DNA of 64,000 nt from VXRN01 sp965249365 (GTDB lineage: Bacteria > Chloroflexota > Dehalococcoidia > Lucifugimonadales > UBA1123). The position numbers and the translations under genes are program-made. Below, one piece after another: positions 17,312 to 26,489 of this stretch. Under the pieces are notes generated by a model. That model worked only from the letters and a program-made list of their open reading frames with translations, had not been told where the DNA came from and ran no database searches. The stretch is taken from assembly GCA_965249365.1 (NCBI GenBank), contig OZ252229.1, positions 1,736,001 to 1,800,000 of the forward strand, written 5' to 3'. Positions within the stretch are counted from its first letter, which is position 1; each line of letters begins with the position of its first letter.

Positions 17312-19453
17312 CTAGTGCCCCATCTTTCCCTTCAGCTCCTGGTCAATCCAAGCGCGGGCCAATATGACATTGTCGCCTGCGGATTTCGATTCACCGTGGA
17401 AACCCTTAAGCCAGGGCTGGTAGAAGATGGGCTTTTTCTTATTTGGCAGCATTATGGCCCAGTGCTGCGAGACGTGGTACATGTCCGCATCTATAGTCCA
17501 CTGCTGGAAATCTCCGACGTCGGTAGCGGTCTCTACTTTGTCCAGGAGGGCGTCGAACGTGGGGTCGTTAACTCCGGGGATGTTCCACGGCATGCCTGAG
17601 CCATAGTTGACCCTCAGTGACGCATGGGCATAATCGGTTTCCATGCGAAAGCCCTCGTCGTAGCTCATTCCTTCATAAATGCGGTTCTTGGCACGTTCGG
17701 CCATTAAGCCACTTTCAAGCACATTAAGCTCGACATCAACGCCAATCTCCGACCAGTACATTTTGAGTATTTGCGCTAGGTCTGCGTCCATTCCCCAGTC
17801 GGGGGAGACGTCGTATACGGTCTTGAAGCCATCAGGATAACCAGCTTCTGCCAGTAGCCGCCTGGCCTCTGCAGGGTCGTATGTGAAGCCATATTGTTGC
17901 TGTTCAGGCCACTCATCAAATGGGATGTAGAAGCCTTCGAGACCCGGACCAGCCGTGCCGTAAGGTGTCGGGTCCGCATAACCCAAATAGTAAGTCTCAT
18001 TGATTGTTTCCAAGTCGAGCGCCTTCTGCATGGCGATGCGCACATTGACGTCATCAAATGGTGGCTCGAACACTTTGAGACCGATGTGTTGTGTGTACGT
18101 CCCTACTTGTTCCAGTATGAGCTCAGGGTTGGTTTCCCGCAGGTTCTGTGCGACATCGATGGGGAAGCTGAATTCGCGTAGGAGTGCAATCTTGCCCGTT
18201 CGGAGCGCCGCGAGCCGTGTGGAGAAATCTGGCATGATGAGGAGCCTGATTTCGTCGATATACGGCAGGCGGTTCTCCGGGAAGTTCTCATCATAGCCCC
18301 AGTAGTTGTGATTCTTGCTTAGTGTAGCGGAGCTGCCTTCGACGGCTTCAATCAGCTCATAGGGACCGGTACCGACGATATTCTTCCAATCCGACAGATC
18401 TCCAAACTCCTCGATCACTTCGCGGGGCTGTACCCATCCTAGTTGGAAATGGTACATCAAGTACCGCAATGTCTTGAAATTGAAACTCGATGCCTTGAAG
18501 ACGACCGTCCTGTCGTCGATAGCCGTCACCGATACTACTGGTACTCCCTGCATTTCATTCCAGACGTAGGGCTCCTCAAAGCCATACTTCTCTGGGATCC
18601 CGAACATCCGGTGCCATGTAAATTCGACATCCTCGGCATTCAGCTCCCGACCGTACATCGGCGCCTTGTCGTGCCAGTGAACACCCGGACGGATGTGGAA
18701 GATAATGGTCTCGAGATCCGGCTGCTCCCAGCTCACAGCCAGGTGTCCTTTCACTCGGGAAACAGGAAGAAAAGGATCGTGAAAACTGTACACTTCGCGC
18801 GGTAAGCCGTAGTCTGGTATAGCCAGCTTTTCCAAAACGAGACCGGCATAGTTCACGTCGCTGCCATTCCAGGGGTCTTCACTGGGCGCGTCTTGCCAGG
18901 AGGGGCCGTCAACCGTCAGTGTACCTCCGTATCGGGGCCTCTCCACCAATTCACCGCGGGCGTTGCGCGTCCACTTCTCGTCGACCTGGACCTCTTTCAC
19001 CACCTCGACGGGTACAGCGACCTCCTTCTCCACCACCACGGTTTCACCGGGCACTTGGACTGTCTTCACGACCTCCTTCTCCACCACGACGGTTTCACCG
19101 GGCACCTCGACTGTCTTCACGACCTCCTTCTCCACCACGACGGTCTCACCGGGGACCTCTACCGTTTCCCTCACAACCTTTTCCACCACGACGGTCTCGC
19201 CGGGGACCTCGACCTGTTTCACGACCTCTTTCTCGACCACCACTGTCTCACCGGGGACCTGCACCTCTTTGACAACCTCTCTAACAACGGTCTCGCCGGG
19301 TACCTCGATGGTCTCCGTTACCACCTTCTCCACCACGACGGTCTCGCCGGGGACCTCGATCGTCTTTGTATCGCCACAGGCCGCGGCGACCACCAGGAGC
19401 ATAGCCGCTGATACGGCGGTCACCACCCAGCTCCTTCCAAGCGTCTTACTCAT
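17312..19453 (-). CDS. ABC transporter substrate-binding lipoprotein, family 5 (cassette 2)
   Basis: About 713 residues. The signal peptide ends LLVVAAACGD, with the lipidated Cys near residue 27. It is followed by an unusually long linker of about eight near-identical VPGETVVVEKEVVKTVE-type 17-residue repeats to about residue 160. The mature SBP_bac_5 domain has GGTLTVDGPSWQDAPSEDPW, HLAVSWEQPDLETIIFHIRP and VGTGPYELIEAVEGSSATLS. The ATG at 19453 follows GGAGG at eight bases and a TTGACA promoter. It is the receptor for the DppB/DppC pair downstream. The linker is twice as long as in cassette 1, which would put the binding domain farther from the membrane. Confidence 0.92.
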   Translation of the reverse strand: MSKTLGRSWVVTAVSAAMLLVVAAACGDTKTIEVPGETVVVEKVVTETIEVPGETVVREVVKEVQVPGETVVVEKEVVKQVEVPGETVVVEKVVRETVEVPGETVVVEKEVVKTVEVPGETVVVEKEVVKTVQVPGETVVVEKEVAVPVEVVKEVQVDEKWTRNARGELVERPRYGGTLTVDGPSWQDAPSEDPWNGSDVNYAGLVLEKLAIPDYGLPREVYSFHDPFLPVSRVKGHLAVSWEQPDLETIIFHIRPGVHWHDKAPMYGRELNAEDVEFTWHRMFGIPEKYGFEEPYVWNEMQGVPVVSVTAIDDRTVVFKASSFNFKTLRYLMYHFQLGWVQPREVIEEFGDLSDWKNIVGTGPYELIEAVEGSSATLSKNHNYWGYDENFPENRLPYIDEIRLLIMPDFSTRLAALRTGKIALLREFSFPIDVAQNLRETNPELILEQVGTYTQHIGLKVFEPPFDDVNVRIAMQKALDLETINETYYLGYADPTPYGTAGPGLEGFYIPFDEWPEQQQYGFTYDPAEARRLLAEAGYPDGFKTVYDVSPDWGMDADLAQILKMYWSEIGVDVELNVLESGLMAERAKNRIYEGMSYDEGFRMETDYAHASLRVNYGSGMPWNIPGVNDPTFDALLDKVETATDVGDFQQWTIDADMYHVSQHWAIMLPNKKKPIFYQPWLKGFHGESKSAGDNVILARAWIDQELKGKMGH
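18985..19370 (-). repeat. Intragenic tandem repeat coding for the lipoprotein linker
   Basis: About seven to eight 51-bp units, some shortened, encode the VPGETVVVEKEV linker. The nucleotide copies are nearly identical to each other, so unit number could change by slippage or recombination. Confidence 0.8.
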
Positions 19454-19518
19454 TTTGTTTCCTCCTCGCCTAATGGCGTTTGACCGGTGCAGAACCCACA
19501 CCAGTCTAGAATATGGCA

Positions 19519-19547
19519 CTTGTATCACACTCTCCACCGCCTGTCAA
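19519..19547 (-). promoter_or_regulatory. Promoter for binding-protein cassette 2
   Basis: On the minus strand a perfect TTGACA is followed after 17 bp by TACAAG with TGA just before it. The start codon lies 66 bp downstream. Confidence 0.6.
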
Positions 19548-19789
19548 GTCGCGTTCGACCACGGAGCGCAGCGTTGGGTGTGAAAGAGAAACGGGCTAGC
19601 TGCTCAGCAATCTCTCGGGCAGTCAGGTTGGTTGGTCAGAGATGCTTCGGCCGCACCTCACATGACAGTGGGGGGGATCTTAGTGTGGTTACGTGGGCGA
19701 TGTTTGCGTTAGACTAGAGCTACAATACCGGCTGGATCACCTTCACTCGGACGGTCCGGACTCTACCGCCCTTTCCTCGTATCGCATAA
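19548..19789. other. Spacer upstream of the HNH gene
   Basis: No gene is seen. A TAGACT at 19710-19715 and a TACAAT at 19721-19726 are possible -10 boxes for the HNH gene, but no matching -35 is clear. Confidence 0.4.
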
Positions 19790-20299
19790 ATGATCACCAT
19801 ACATTCGCCAGTCTTGGTACTCAACCAGAACTACCAGCCCCTCAACGTCTGTAACGTCCGGAGAGCCTTGGTGCTTGTTGGAAGAGGCAAGGCCGAGCTG
19901 CTGATCAACGGGCGCGGGCACATCGCGAGTGTCTCCGACCTGTTCCCCGCGCCGTCCGTGATTCGCCTGGTCTACATGGTGAAGCGACCCGTCATGCGCC
20001 GCAGGCTCTCGCGCCAGGCGGTCTTCTACCGTGACGGCTTCACGTGCCAGTACTGCGAAAAGAAGACACGACAGCTCACGCTCGACCACATCATCCCGCG
20101 ATGGCGCAACGGGCCCCACTCCTGGAGCAACGTCGTGAGCGCATGCATCCCGTGCAACCATCGGAAGGCCGGAAGGACGCCGCGGGAGGCCCGGATGAAG
20201 CTGCTACGAGAGCCCGACATCCCCAAGCCGAACCCGTACTACATGTTCCACCATCGGGAGATCCTCGACGAGTGGAAGCAGTTCATCCCCTGGGTCTGA
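19790..20299 (+). CDS. HNH endonuclease
   Basis: A 169-residue protein with a zinc-type HNH domain in its C-terminal half: C86 and C89 (FTCQYCEKK), the DH pair at 99-100 (LTLDHIIPRW), N114, then C119 and C122 before NH at 123-124. The N-terminal 70 residues (VLVLNQNYQPLNVCNVRRAL) are a conserved extension found in a large bacterial group of stand-alone HNH proteins. These are thought to cut or nick DNA, but the in vivo role is not established. There are no RuvC or TnpB-like parts, so it is not an IscB. It ends 20-40 bp before a hairpin-repeat array. Confidence 0.9.
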   Translation: MITIHSPVLVLNQNYQPLNVCNVRRALVLVGRGKAELLINGRGHIASVSDLFPAPSVIRLVYMVKRPVMRRRLSRQAVFYRDGFTCQYCEKKTRQLTLDHIIPRWRNGPHSWSNVVSACIPCNHRKAGRTPREARMKLLREPDIPKPNPYYMFHHREILDEWKQFIPWV

Positions 20300-20324
20300 T
20301 CCCCACTATTCGACTAGGCCCGTA

Positions 20325-20975
20325 GGGGTGCCCCCCGATGCGGGCAGGGATGCCCGCGCTCCCAGTGCCCCGCCCCCCTTGCGGGCAGGGATGCCCGCGC
20401 TCCCAGTGCCCCGCCCCCCTTGCGGGCAGGGATGCCCGCGCTCCCAGTGCTCCGCCCCCCTTGCGGGCAGGGATGCCCGCGCTCCCAGTGCCCCGCCCCC
20501 CTTGCGGGCAGGGATGCCCGCGCTCCCAGTGCTCCGCCCCCCTTGCGGGCAGGGATGCCCGCGCTCCCAGTGCTCCGCCCCCCTTGCGGGCAGGGATGCC
20601 CGCGCGCTGCCCCGCCCCCCTTGCGGGCAGGGATGCCCGCGCAGTGCCCCGCCCCCCCCGCCCGCCCCCCTTGCGGGCAGGGATGCCCGCGCTCCCAGTG
20701 CTCCGCCCCCCTTGCGGGCGCTCCCAGTGCCCCGCCCCCCCCAGGGATGCCCGCGCTCCCAGTGCTCCGCCCCCCTTGCGGGCAGGGATGCCCGCGCTCC
20801 CAGTGCTCCGCCCCCCTTGCGGGCAGGGATGCCCGCGCTCCCAGTGCCCCGCCCCCCTTGCGGGCAGGGCAGGGATGCCCGCGCTCCCAGTGCCCCGCCC
20901 CCCTTGCGGGCAGGGATGCCCGCGCTCCCAGTAAGGGTGTCCCCCAACGCGGGAGGGACGCCCGCTCCACACACG
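20325..20975. repeat. 41-bp hairpin tandem array (about 14 units)
   Basis: Each unit is about 41 bp and has a perfect stem GCGGGCA/TGCCCGC with loop GGGA, followed by GCTCCCAGTG, a C-rich run and TT. Units 7, 8 and 10 are shortened or rearranged, unit 13 has a short insertion, and one position alternates C and T. Diverged half-units flank both ends (GTAGGGGTGCCCCC on the left, GTAAGGGTGTCCCCC on the right). No stop codon occurs in several frames because 41 is not a multiple of three, so long open frames on both strands are artefacts. Related single units occur near 29430 and 47960. Confidence 0.92.
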
Positions 20976-20979
20976 TTGG

Positions 20980-21987
20980 TCATCCCGAAATCAGAGGCAT
21001 TCCCAGCGCCATAGACTCGAGTGCCAGCCGCGGTGAGACGTTTCGTTCGAGGAGGGACGACGTTCGCTGGACAGCTCTTATTGCGTCCGCAACCTGCTCG
21101 ACCGGGATCTCGTCCGCAAGCGCGGCGAGAGACTCGCGCCTTCGCACGTTTGACACGAGTTCCTCCTTCCGTTCACCCGTCATCAGGACATCCCGCCACC
21201 ACCATCTCCACAGCTCAAGCTCGTCCAGGACCGGCTTGCGGTCTTTCATAAACCGGTTCGCCATCCGCTCGGCATACTCGAACCTGTCAGTCAGCGTGCC
21301 CTGCGTGACCGACTCGATGGTGTCCAGAGTATGAGAGACGCGCTCCAGCAGCTCGGGATTGTCCGATGCCTCGACTGCCCAACCGACTCTACCGGACGCC
21401 AGGCCGGCGATCTCCAAGGCCCTCTCTTCCCCGACACCACGTCGGCCTTGTAGGAACTTCGTGACAAGCTGCGACGGCACGGGCCGGAGATCAGCTCGGC
21501 GGCACCTCGACAGGATCGTCGGCAGCACCGCGCTCGCGTCCGACGCGAGCAGCACCAGGAGCACTCCCTCCGGCGGCTCTTCCAGCGTCTTGAGGAGGCT
21601 GTTCGCCGCCTCTTCGGTGAGTCGCTCGGCGCCCTCGAAGATGAACACGCGTCGCCGGCCCTCGAATGGGAGCAGGCTCGCCTCCCGCTGCACCTCTCTG
21701 ACTTGGTCGATGCTGATCAGAGTTCTCATCCGTCCCGACCGGCCGGGTTCCAGCCCGATTATCCGAACATCGGGATGCAGGCCGGACGCAATTCGCTCGC
21801 ATTGACGGCAGATCGAGCATGGGGGATCATCGGAGGAGCAGTTGACCGCTCGCGCGAGGTCGAGCGCGAGCGTCATCTTGCCGACCCTCGCCGGTCCGAC
21901 GAACAGGTACGCGTGCGCCAGGCGCTCGCCGGTGATCGCCCGCTCCAGAGACCTAATCGCCCTGTCATGTCCAACCGTTTCCCACAT
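20980..21987 (-). CDS. holB: DNA polymerase III subunit delta prime
   Basis: A 335-residue AAA+ clamp-loader subunit. Walker A is GPARVGKMT (31-39), the zinc cysteines are C50, C57, C60 and C63, and the SRC motif with its arginine finger is ILSRCRRADLRP. A LEEPPEGVLLVLLASD segment corresponds to the sensor 1 region. The delta prime subunit helps DnaX and delta open the sliding clamp during replication. The intact Walker A lysine differs from E. coli delta prime, which is common in other phyla. The start at 21987 is 7 bp after the stop of the FtsX-type gene upstream, so the two are probably cotranscribed. The gene ends at the repeat array. Confidence 0.9.
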   Translation of the reverse strand: MWETVGHDRAIRSLERAITGERLAHAYLFVGPARVGKMTLALDLARAVNCSSDDPPCSICRQCERIASGLHPDVRIIGLEPGRSGRMRTLISIDQVREVQREASLLPFEGRRRVFIFEGAERLTEEAANSLLKTLEEPPEGVLLVLLASDASAVLPTILSRCRRADLRPVPSQLVTKFLQGRRGVGEERALEIAGLASGRVGWAVEASDNPELLERVSHTLDTIESVTQGTLTDRFEYAERMANRFMKDRKPVLDELELWRWWWRDVLMTGERKEELVSNVRRRESLAALADEIPVEQVADAIRAVQRTSSLLERNVSPRLALESMALGMPLISG

Positions 21988-21994
21988 CGGGTTG

Positions 21995-24900
21995 CTACTC
22001 GTATCTCAGCGCTTGAGCTGGGTAGATACGCGAGGCCTGCCTCGCGGGAAAGTACGTGGTCAGCAGCGAGAACGCGTACGCTATCGCCACGATCGTGCCA
22101 ATCTGTGCCCAGGGAATCGTAAACTCCAGTCCCGGGAAAGACTCCGCTATTGATTCCACGAGGTTGTACGACAGAAGAGCCCCCAGTCCCACGCCGAGGA
22201 GAATCCCGAGCAGCGCGATGAAGCTTGACTCCATCAGGAAGCTTGTCAGCACCGTACTCTGTCGATAGCCGATTGCCCGCAGGACGCCGATCTGCTGCCT
22301 TCGCTCAACGACAGACCGCAGGCTGATCACCCCCAGGGCTGCGATGCCAACGAGCAGCCCGGAGGCCATGAAGCCTTGCAGAAGCCTGTTAATAGCGACT
22401 CCCTGTCGGCGCTCCTCCTCGATGTCGTCTGCAAGGACCGTGGACTCAAGTCCATTTTCGACGAACCCTGAATCCAGTCCCTCCGCGATCGCGTGGGCAT
22501 CCGCGCCGTCCTCGAGCCTGAACCTGTACGTTGTGATCGGCAACGGCTCCTCCGAAACGCCGTCGAGCACCGCCTTGGAAAGCATTATGACGCCCGACTG
22601 GTCGGCCACGGCGTCCATCACCGCGACGATCGTCACCGTGGAGACGGCGCCGCTTCGCGGTTCGCGAAACTCGATCTCGATCGGCTCCATCTCTTCGTCC
22701 TCGAAGTAAAGGCCTTCGAGCCGGAACTCGGGTCCGCCGATGTTGAAGCCGCCTCCGCCTCGAGAGGGGACCGCGAAGGCGTCGATGACGGCCAAGTCCG
22801 GGTTGTCGCGGACAGCCTGCCAGACCTCCTCCTTCGTTTCTCCAAAGCCATCGGCGATGATCTTGAAGTCGTGGCCGGTGTTTTCGAGGAAGGCCTCCTC
22901 CGCGCCACGAACGCGGTAGGAGCGCCACTCCTGATTCTCCGCGCCGGGCTGCCTGGCATCGACCGCCATGGACGTGTAACCGCCGACCGCGGCAATCCGC
23001 GAGGTGTCGCCACCCAACGCCGAGGGTAGCTGTGCCTGGATGTCATCGATCGGATTGTTGTAGCTGACCACACTAACGATGTCCCATCCGCCGGTCACCG
23101 GGTCTGTGTCCTCGAACGCCGTGCTGAATGCAGTGTTCAACATCGACATCACGATGAGCGTGAAGATAACCAGGGCCAGCATCGACAGTGTGAGACCGGT
23201 CCTCAACCTCGAGTTCAGCGGGTACGCCACCGCCGTCTTGAGCGACGGGCGCAGTTTTGAGAAACGTCCGAAGACCGCGGTTACGGCGTCCGTGATCAGG
23301 TCTGCGTTGTACACGATCACCCAGACCGACGCCATCACAAGACAGACTCCGGACACGAAGAACATCTCGATGTTCGAGTTGAGCTCGGGTACGATCCACT
23401 CGAGCGAGTCGAGTGGCGTTCCCCAGAACAGGATCAGCGTCAGGCCTATGAAAGTGTACGAGTTCCGCGACTCGAGGTCCGTCGCGGCGGTCTCCCGTCG
23501 CAAGGCCACCTGTCTTAGGACCTCGAACGCTCCGACGATCGCCGCCAGCGCGATTGTGAGCGGCTGGTCGTTTGCGATCCCGACGCCGAGCCAGAAGGCC
23601 ACGACGAGGAGGATTGCCGCGCCGGTCAGTGTGTTCTGCCGTCCCGTATTCCACGAGACTCCGCCGAACAGCCACCGCCCCATCAGTCCGACTCCGATTA
23701 CGGCGACCGTCACACCGATTGTGAAAGGCGCCGCTTGATGTGCCAGGGGCTCGATCCAGGGCTGCGCTCCTTCCTTGGGCACAAGTCCCAGCGCCGCCAA
23801 CGCAGATCCGAGAAGGAACGTCAGCCACCCCTTCGACAGGGCTCCCGACGAAATACGGACGAGCGCCCAAAGTACGCGCGCGGCCCACACGGGAGGAAGC
23901 GCGGCGATGATTGCCAGAATCAGACTGCGGACGAACGCTCCGAATCGAAGACGGCGGAGTGCACGAAACGCGTCGATCAGAATCAGAATCGGAGCGGCGA
24001 CGGCTCGAACCAAGATGCGCGTCCTGGACTCCTCAGGTGCGGGAACGAGCGTATCGGGGAGGTCGCGGATCGCCGCCACGATGTTCAGCCTGCTCGCCCG
24101 GTATGACGAGAAGAACACGGTGATGAAGGTGAGAACCACGCCCAGGCAGTACGAGATCACAAAACTCTGCCAACGGTAGTTCACCACGAGCTCAAAGTCG
24201 TCAGATTCGCTGGCGAAGATGCCCGCCATGATGCTGACCATGGCAAATCCGACGGCGATCCCGAGCGAGGCGCCGACGAAGGCCGATATGAGGTCGTACG
24301 CCATACCTTCGTAGATGAATGACTGTACGAGGTGACGGCGCCTCATCCCGATCGCTCGCGCGATCCCCATCTCCGGCTTTCGCTCCGCGGCGAGCATTAC
24401 GAATATCAGGAATATGAGCATCACGCCGGCCATGATTGAGAAGAGGCCAAAGATGACGAATATCGACATGATCCCGCTCGCAACGACGTTGGCGACGTCG
24501 AGCAGGTCGGACTTGACGTCTTGAACGGTCAGGACCCTGAGTTCGCTGAACAGCGTGAATGCCGTCAGTAGGGTCTCAGGATCATCTGTCTCGGACTCGA
24601 AGGCGACAAGCACAAGCCCACCGATGCCGTCGTCGGCGAGGTGTGAGACCAGCTTGTCGTCGAGTCCGTCGGCCTGGAGCAGCTCTGCGGTCTCGATGAG
24701 GTCTTCCTTCATCGATTCCTGCTGGTTCTCAGCGAGACCTCCAATGGCCGTGACCACTTCGGGCCGACTCAGGAGCCTCTTGAGCTCTTCGGCGGTCTCC
24801 CGGTCTGTCAACATGGAGCGTAGATGCTCGGTAACCTCGTCGCTCAGATCGGCGCCCGACTGCTCACCCCCCCGATTCGAGACCAGGATCGAGTTGATCT

Positions 24901-25663
24901 CACCCGGATGTCCGAAGAACTCCTGGGCTTGTGCGAGGGACATCAGGGCGGTCTCGTCATCGCCTGCGGCCCCGCCGTCGGCGGCGACCCCGACGACGTT
25001 CAGCTCTACCGGACCGTCCTGGAGGAACATGGTCAGGGAGGCTCCGGCCGCAGCCTCCAGCTCCTCGGCGGCCTTTTGGTTGATGACTACGTCGTTCTCG
25101 GTCAGCGCCGACAGGTCCATCTCCCTGCCATCGACGTCCAGGACCGGACCGAAGACTCCAAGATCAGAGGCGTCCACGGCGGCAATGTTCATGCGACCCA
25201 CGCTCTCATTTGCCGGCAGGTTGGCGATGGGAGCGCGCTCTGCGATGGTGGGCGCCAGTCCATCGATCTTGTCGTACCCGGAGAGCCGGGTGCGGAGATC
25301 GTCGAACGTCGAGATAGGGAAGTATGGGCTGCTGCCGGTCAAACCGGTCACGCCGACATCCTCAGTGAGGTTCGCCGTCAGAATCTCGTCGATCTCGCCG
25401 AGGCCCTTGATGACCGCGTTCCTGATCGAATGGTTCATCGTGTCGCCCGTGCCGAGGGCGGATGAGATGATAAGCGTGCTCAGCATCAGTCCGACCACAA
25501 TCAGGGTCGTCTGTGCGGGCCGCCTCGGAATGTTGCGAATCCCCACTTTCAGGATCACCCTGTTGAACAGGGCGAGGAGGCCGACTGCGCCAACGATCAG
25601 GACAAACCCGATTGCAACGCCGAGCATGATGCGGTCGGTATCGATGCCGAAGATCTCTTGCAT
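21995..25663 (-). CDS. Very large FtsX-type ABC transporter permease
   Basis: About 1222 residues, roughly twice a usual MacB/FtsX protein. The N-terminus (GVAIGFVLIVGAVGLLALFN) anchors it, then a 300-residue extracellular MacB-like domain, then a first FtsX core with GIMSIFVIFGLFSIMAGVML and the GIARAIGMRRRHLVQSFIYE signature. A central run of about eight extra helices follows, then a second extracellular domain, and a second FtsX core near the C-terminus with GVLRAIGYRQSTVLTSFLME. Such double-FtsX proteins move lipids or lipoproteins in other bacteria, working with a separate ATPase that is not adjacent here. The start at 25663 is the ATG just before the first helix. Confidence 0.85.
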   Translation of the reverse strand: MQEIFGIDTDRIMLGVAIGFVLIVGAVGLLALFNRVILKVGIRNIPRRPAQTTLIVVGLMLSTLIISSALGTGDTMNHSIRNAVIKGLGEIDEILTANLTEDVGVTGLTGSSPYFPISTFDDLRTRLSGYDKIDGLAPTIAERAPIANLPANESVGRMNIAAVDASDLGVFGPVLDVDGREMDLSALTENDVVINQKAAEELEAAAGASLTMFLQDGPVELNVVGVAADGGAAGDDETALMSLAQAQEFFGHPGEINSILVSNRGGEQSGADLSDEVTEHLRSMLTDRETAEELKRLLSRPEVVTAIGGLAENQQESMKEDLIETAELLQADGLDDKLVSHLADDGIGGLVLVAFESETDDPETLLTAFTLFSELRVLTVQDVKSDLLDVANVVASGIMSIFVIFGLFSIMAGVMLIFLIFVMLAAERKPEMGIARAIGMRRRHLVQSFIYEGMAYDLISAFVGASLGIAVGFAMVSIMAGIFASESDDFELVVNYRWQSFVISYCLGVVLTFITVFFSSYRASRLNIVAAIRDLPDTLVPAPEESRTRILVRAVAAPILILIDAFRALRRLRFGAFVRSLILAIIAALPPVWAARVLWALVRISSGALSKGWLTFLLGSALAALGLVPKEGAQPWIEPLAHQAAPFTIGVTVAVIGVGLMGRWLFGGVSWNTGRQNTLTGAAILLVVAFWLGVGIANDQPLTIALAAIVGAFEVLRQVALRRETAATDLESRNSYTFIGLTLILFWGTPLDSLEWIVPELNSNIEMFFVSGVCLVMASVWVIVYNADLITDAVTAVFGRFSKLRPSLKTAVAYPLNSRLRTGLTLSMLALVIFTLIVMSMLNTAFSTAFEDTDPVTGGWDIVSVVSYNNPIDDIQAQLPSALGGDTSRIAAVGGYTSMAVDARQPGAENQEWRSYRVRGAEEAFLENTGHDFKIIADGFGETKEEVWQAVRDNPDLAVIDAFAVPSRGGGGFNIGGPEFRLEGLYFEDEEMEPIEIEFREPRSGAVSTVTIVAVMDAVADQSGVIMLSKAVLDGVSEEPLPITTYRFRLEDGADAHAIAEGLDSGFVENGLESTVLADDIEEERRQGVAINRLLQGFMASGLLVGIAALGVISLRSVVERRQQIGVLRAIGYRQSTVLTSFLMESSFIALLGILLGVGLGALLSYNLVESIAESFPGLEFTIPWAQIGTIVAIAYAFSLLTTYFPARQASRIYPAQALRYE

Positions 25664-25749
25664 AAGATTCTCTGGTGCCCGGGAACGTGTCGAAGGTAGT
25701 ACCGCCAAGGTCGACGGCGGCACCAATCTATCAACACGAACTAGGGACG
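25664..25749. other. Short spacer
   Basis: Upstream region of the FtsX-type gene. No recognised element. Confidence 0.4.
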
Positions 25750-25975
25750 GTCAATGGGGAGATGGAGGAGAGAAAAGAGGAAAGAGGAACGAGAGGGGTT
25801 GGTTGGGGTCGGGGGTGGGTGAGGAGTGAGAAAAGAGGAAAGAGGAACGAGGAACGAGAGGGGTTGGTTGGGGTCGGGGGTTGGTTGCGTGTGGCGGTCG
25901 GTGGGTCGACGCGGGTGGGGCGGATGGGGGCACTGGGAGCGCGGCGGCCTGAGAAAAGAGGAACGAGGGGGATGC
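25750..25975. repeat. Dispersed polypurine repeat with G-rich tail
   Basis: Two runs of GAAAAGAGGAAAGAGGAACG type are each followed by GAGAGGGGTTGGTTGGGG and a G-rich tail reaching CACTGGGAGCGCGG. Matching copies occur at 27782-27870, 29330-29470, 34445-34565 and 57690-57725. Confidence 0.8.
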
Positions 25976-26062
25976 GCGCGTCGTGTGCGGCGAGGTATCG
26001 GGGCAGGTCGTCGGGGCGACCGTTGGAGTCTGTCTCATAAGTCGACCTTGGTCGCCAAACCG

Positions 26063-26160
26063 TGGTTCGACGCGCTCACCACGAACGAATCTTGGGCTCA
26101 CGACGAACGAATCTTGGGCTCACGACGAACGAATCTTGGGCTCACCACGAACGAATCTTA
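26063..26160. repeat. 22-bp tandem repeat
   Basis: About four units of ACGAATCTTGGGCTCACGAC type in direct order, lying inside element copy B. The single-unit counterpart in copy A shows this is a local expansion. Confidence 0.85.
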
Positions 26161-26191
26161 GCTTTGGAACCATTCGCCTGTGCCCCTCCAC

Positions 26192-26275
26192 GGCGGGCAG
26201 GCCCTCCACGGCGGGCAGGCCCTCCACGGCGGGCAGGCCCTCCACGGCGGGCAGGCCCTCCACGGCGGGCAGGCG
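26192..26275. repeat. 18-bp tandem repeat
   Basis: Five identical units of CCCTCCACGGCGGGCAGG. One unit of the same sequence in reverse orientation is seen near 60530. Confidence 0.9.
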
Positions 26276-26312
26276 CGGCGGATCGAAGGGCTGGCATTCC
26301 GGGATTCAAGCA

Positions 26313-26489
26313 CCAGTGGTCCACCACTTTTGAGATGATGGGCAATCTCACCCTCACCCCCGGCCTTCGCCGGGGCAGGCTCTAACCCTCTCCCCCGTAT
26401 CGAGTACGGGGCAGGCTCTGAGGGAGAGGGGACTGTTGAATTGTTGCCAGAGTCTGCTGATAGTCACTTCAATGATGTTGAACCACTAG
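26313..26489. mobile_element. Miniature inverted-repeat element, family 1 (copy 1)
   Basis: 177 bp, nearly identical to the 178-bp copy at 31858-32035. Ends are CCAGTGGTCCACCA and, read inversely, CTAGTGGTTCAACA. It contains the internal hairpins CCCCGGC/GCCGGGG and CCCCGTA/TACGGGG. It sits within family 2 copy B at the place where copy A reads GAGCACTTGTGAGAC uninterrupted. Confidence 0.75.

Noticed and set aside
19790..20299. HNH gene as part of an IscB/TnpB-type RNA-guided system with the hairpin array
   Set aside because: No RuvC parts, only 169 residues, and the array lacks a guide-like unique segment.
20325..20975. CRISPR-like array
   Set aside because: Units are contiguous with no unique spacers, and no cas genes are present.
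20283..21334. Several overlapping long open frames of 200-300 codons on both strands across the 41-bp array
   Set aside because: They arise because the repeat has no stop codons in most frames and cycles through frames; the residues are pure repeat (ARASLPARGAGHWERGHPC type) with no start context.
24555..25829. 424-codon frame antisense to the FtsX-type permease
   Set aside because: Ser/Arg-rich shadow composition and no start signal; the opposite strand holds a clear membrane protein.
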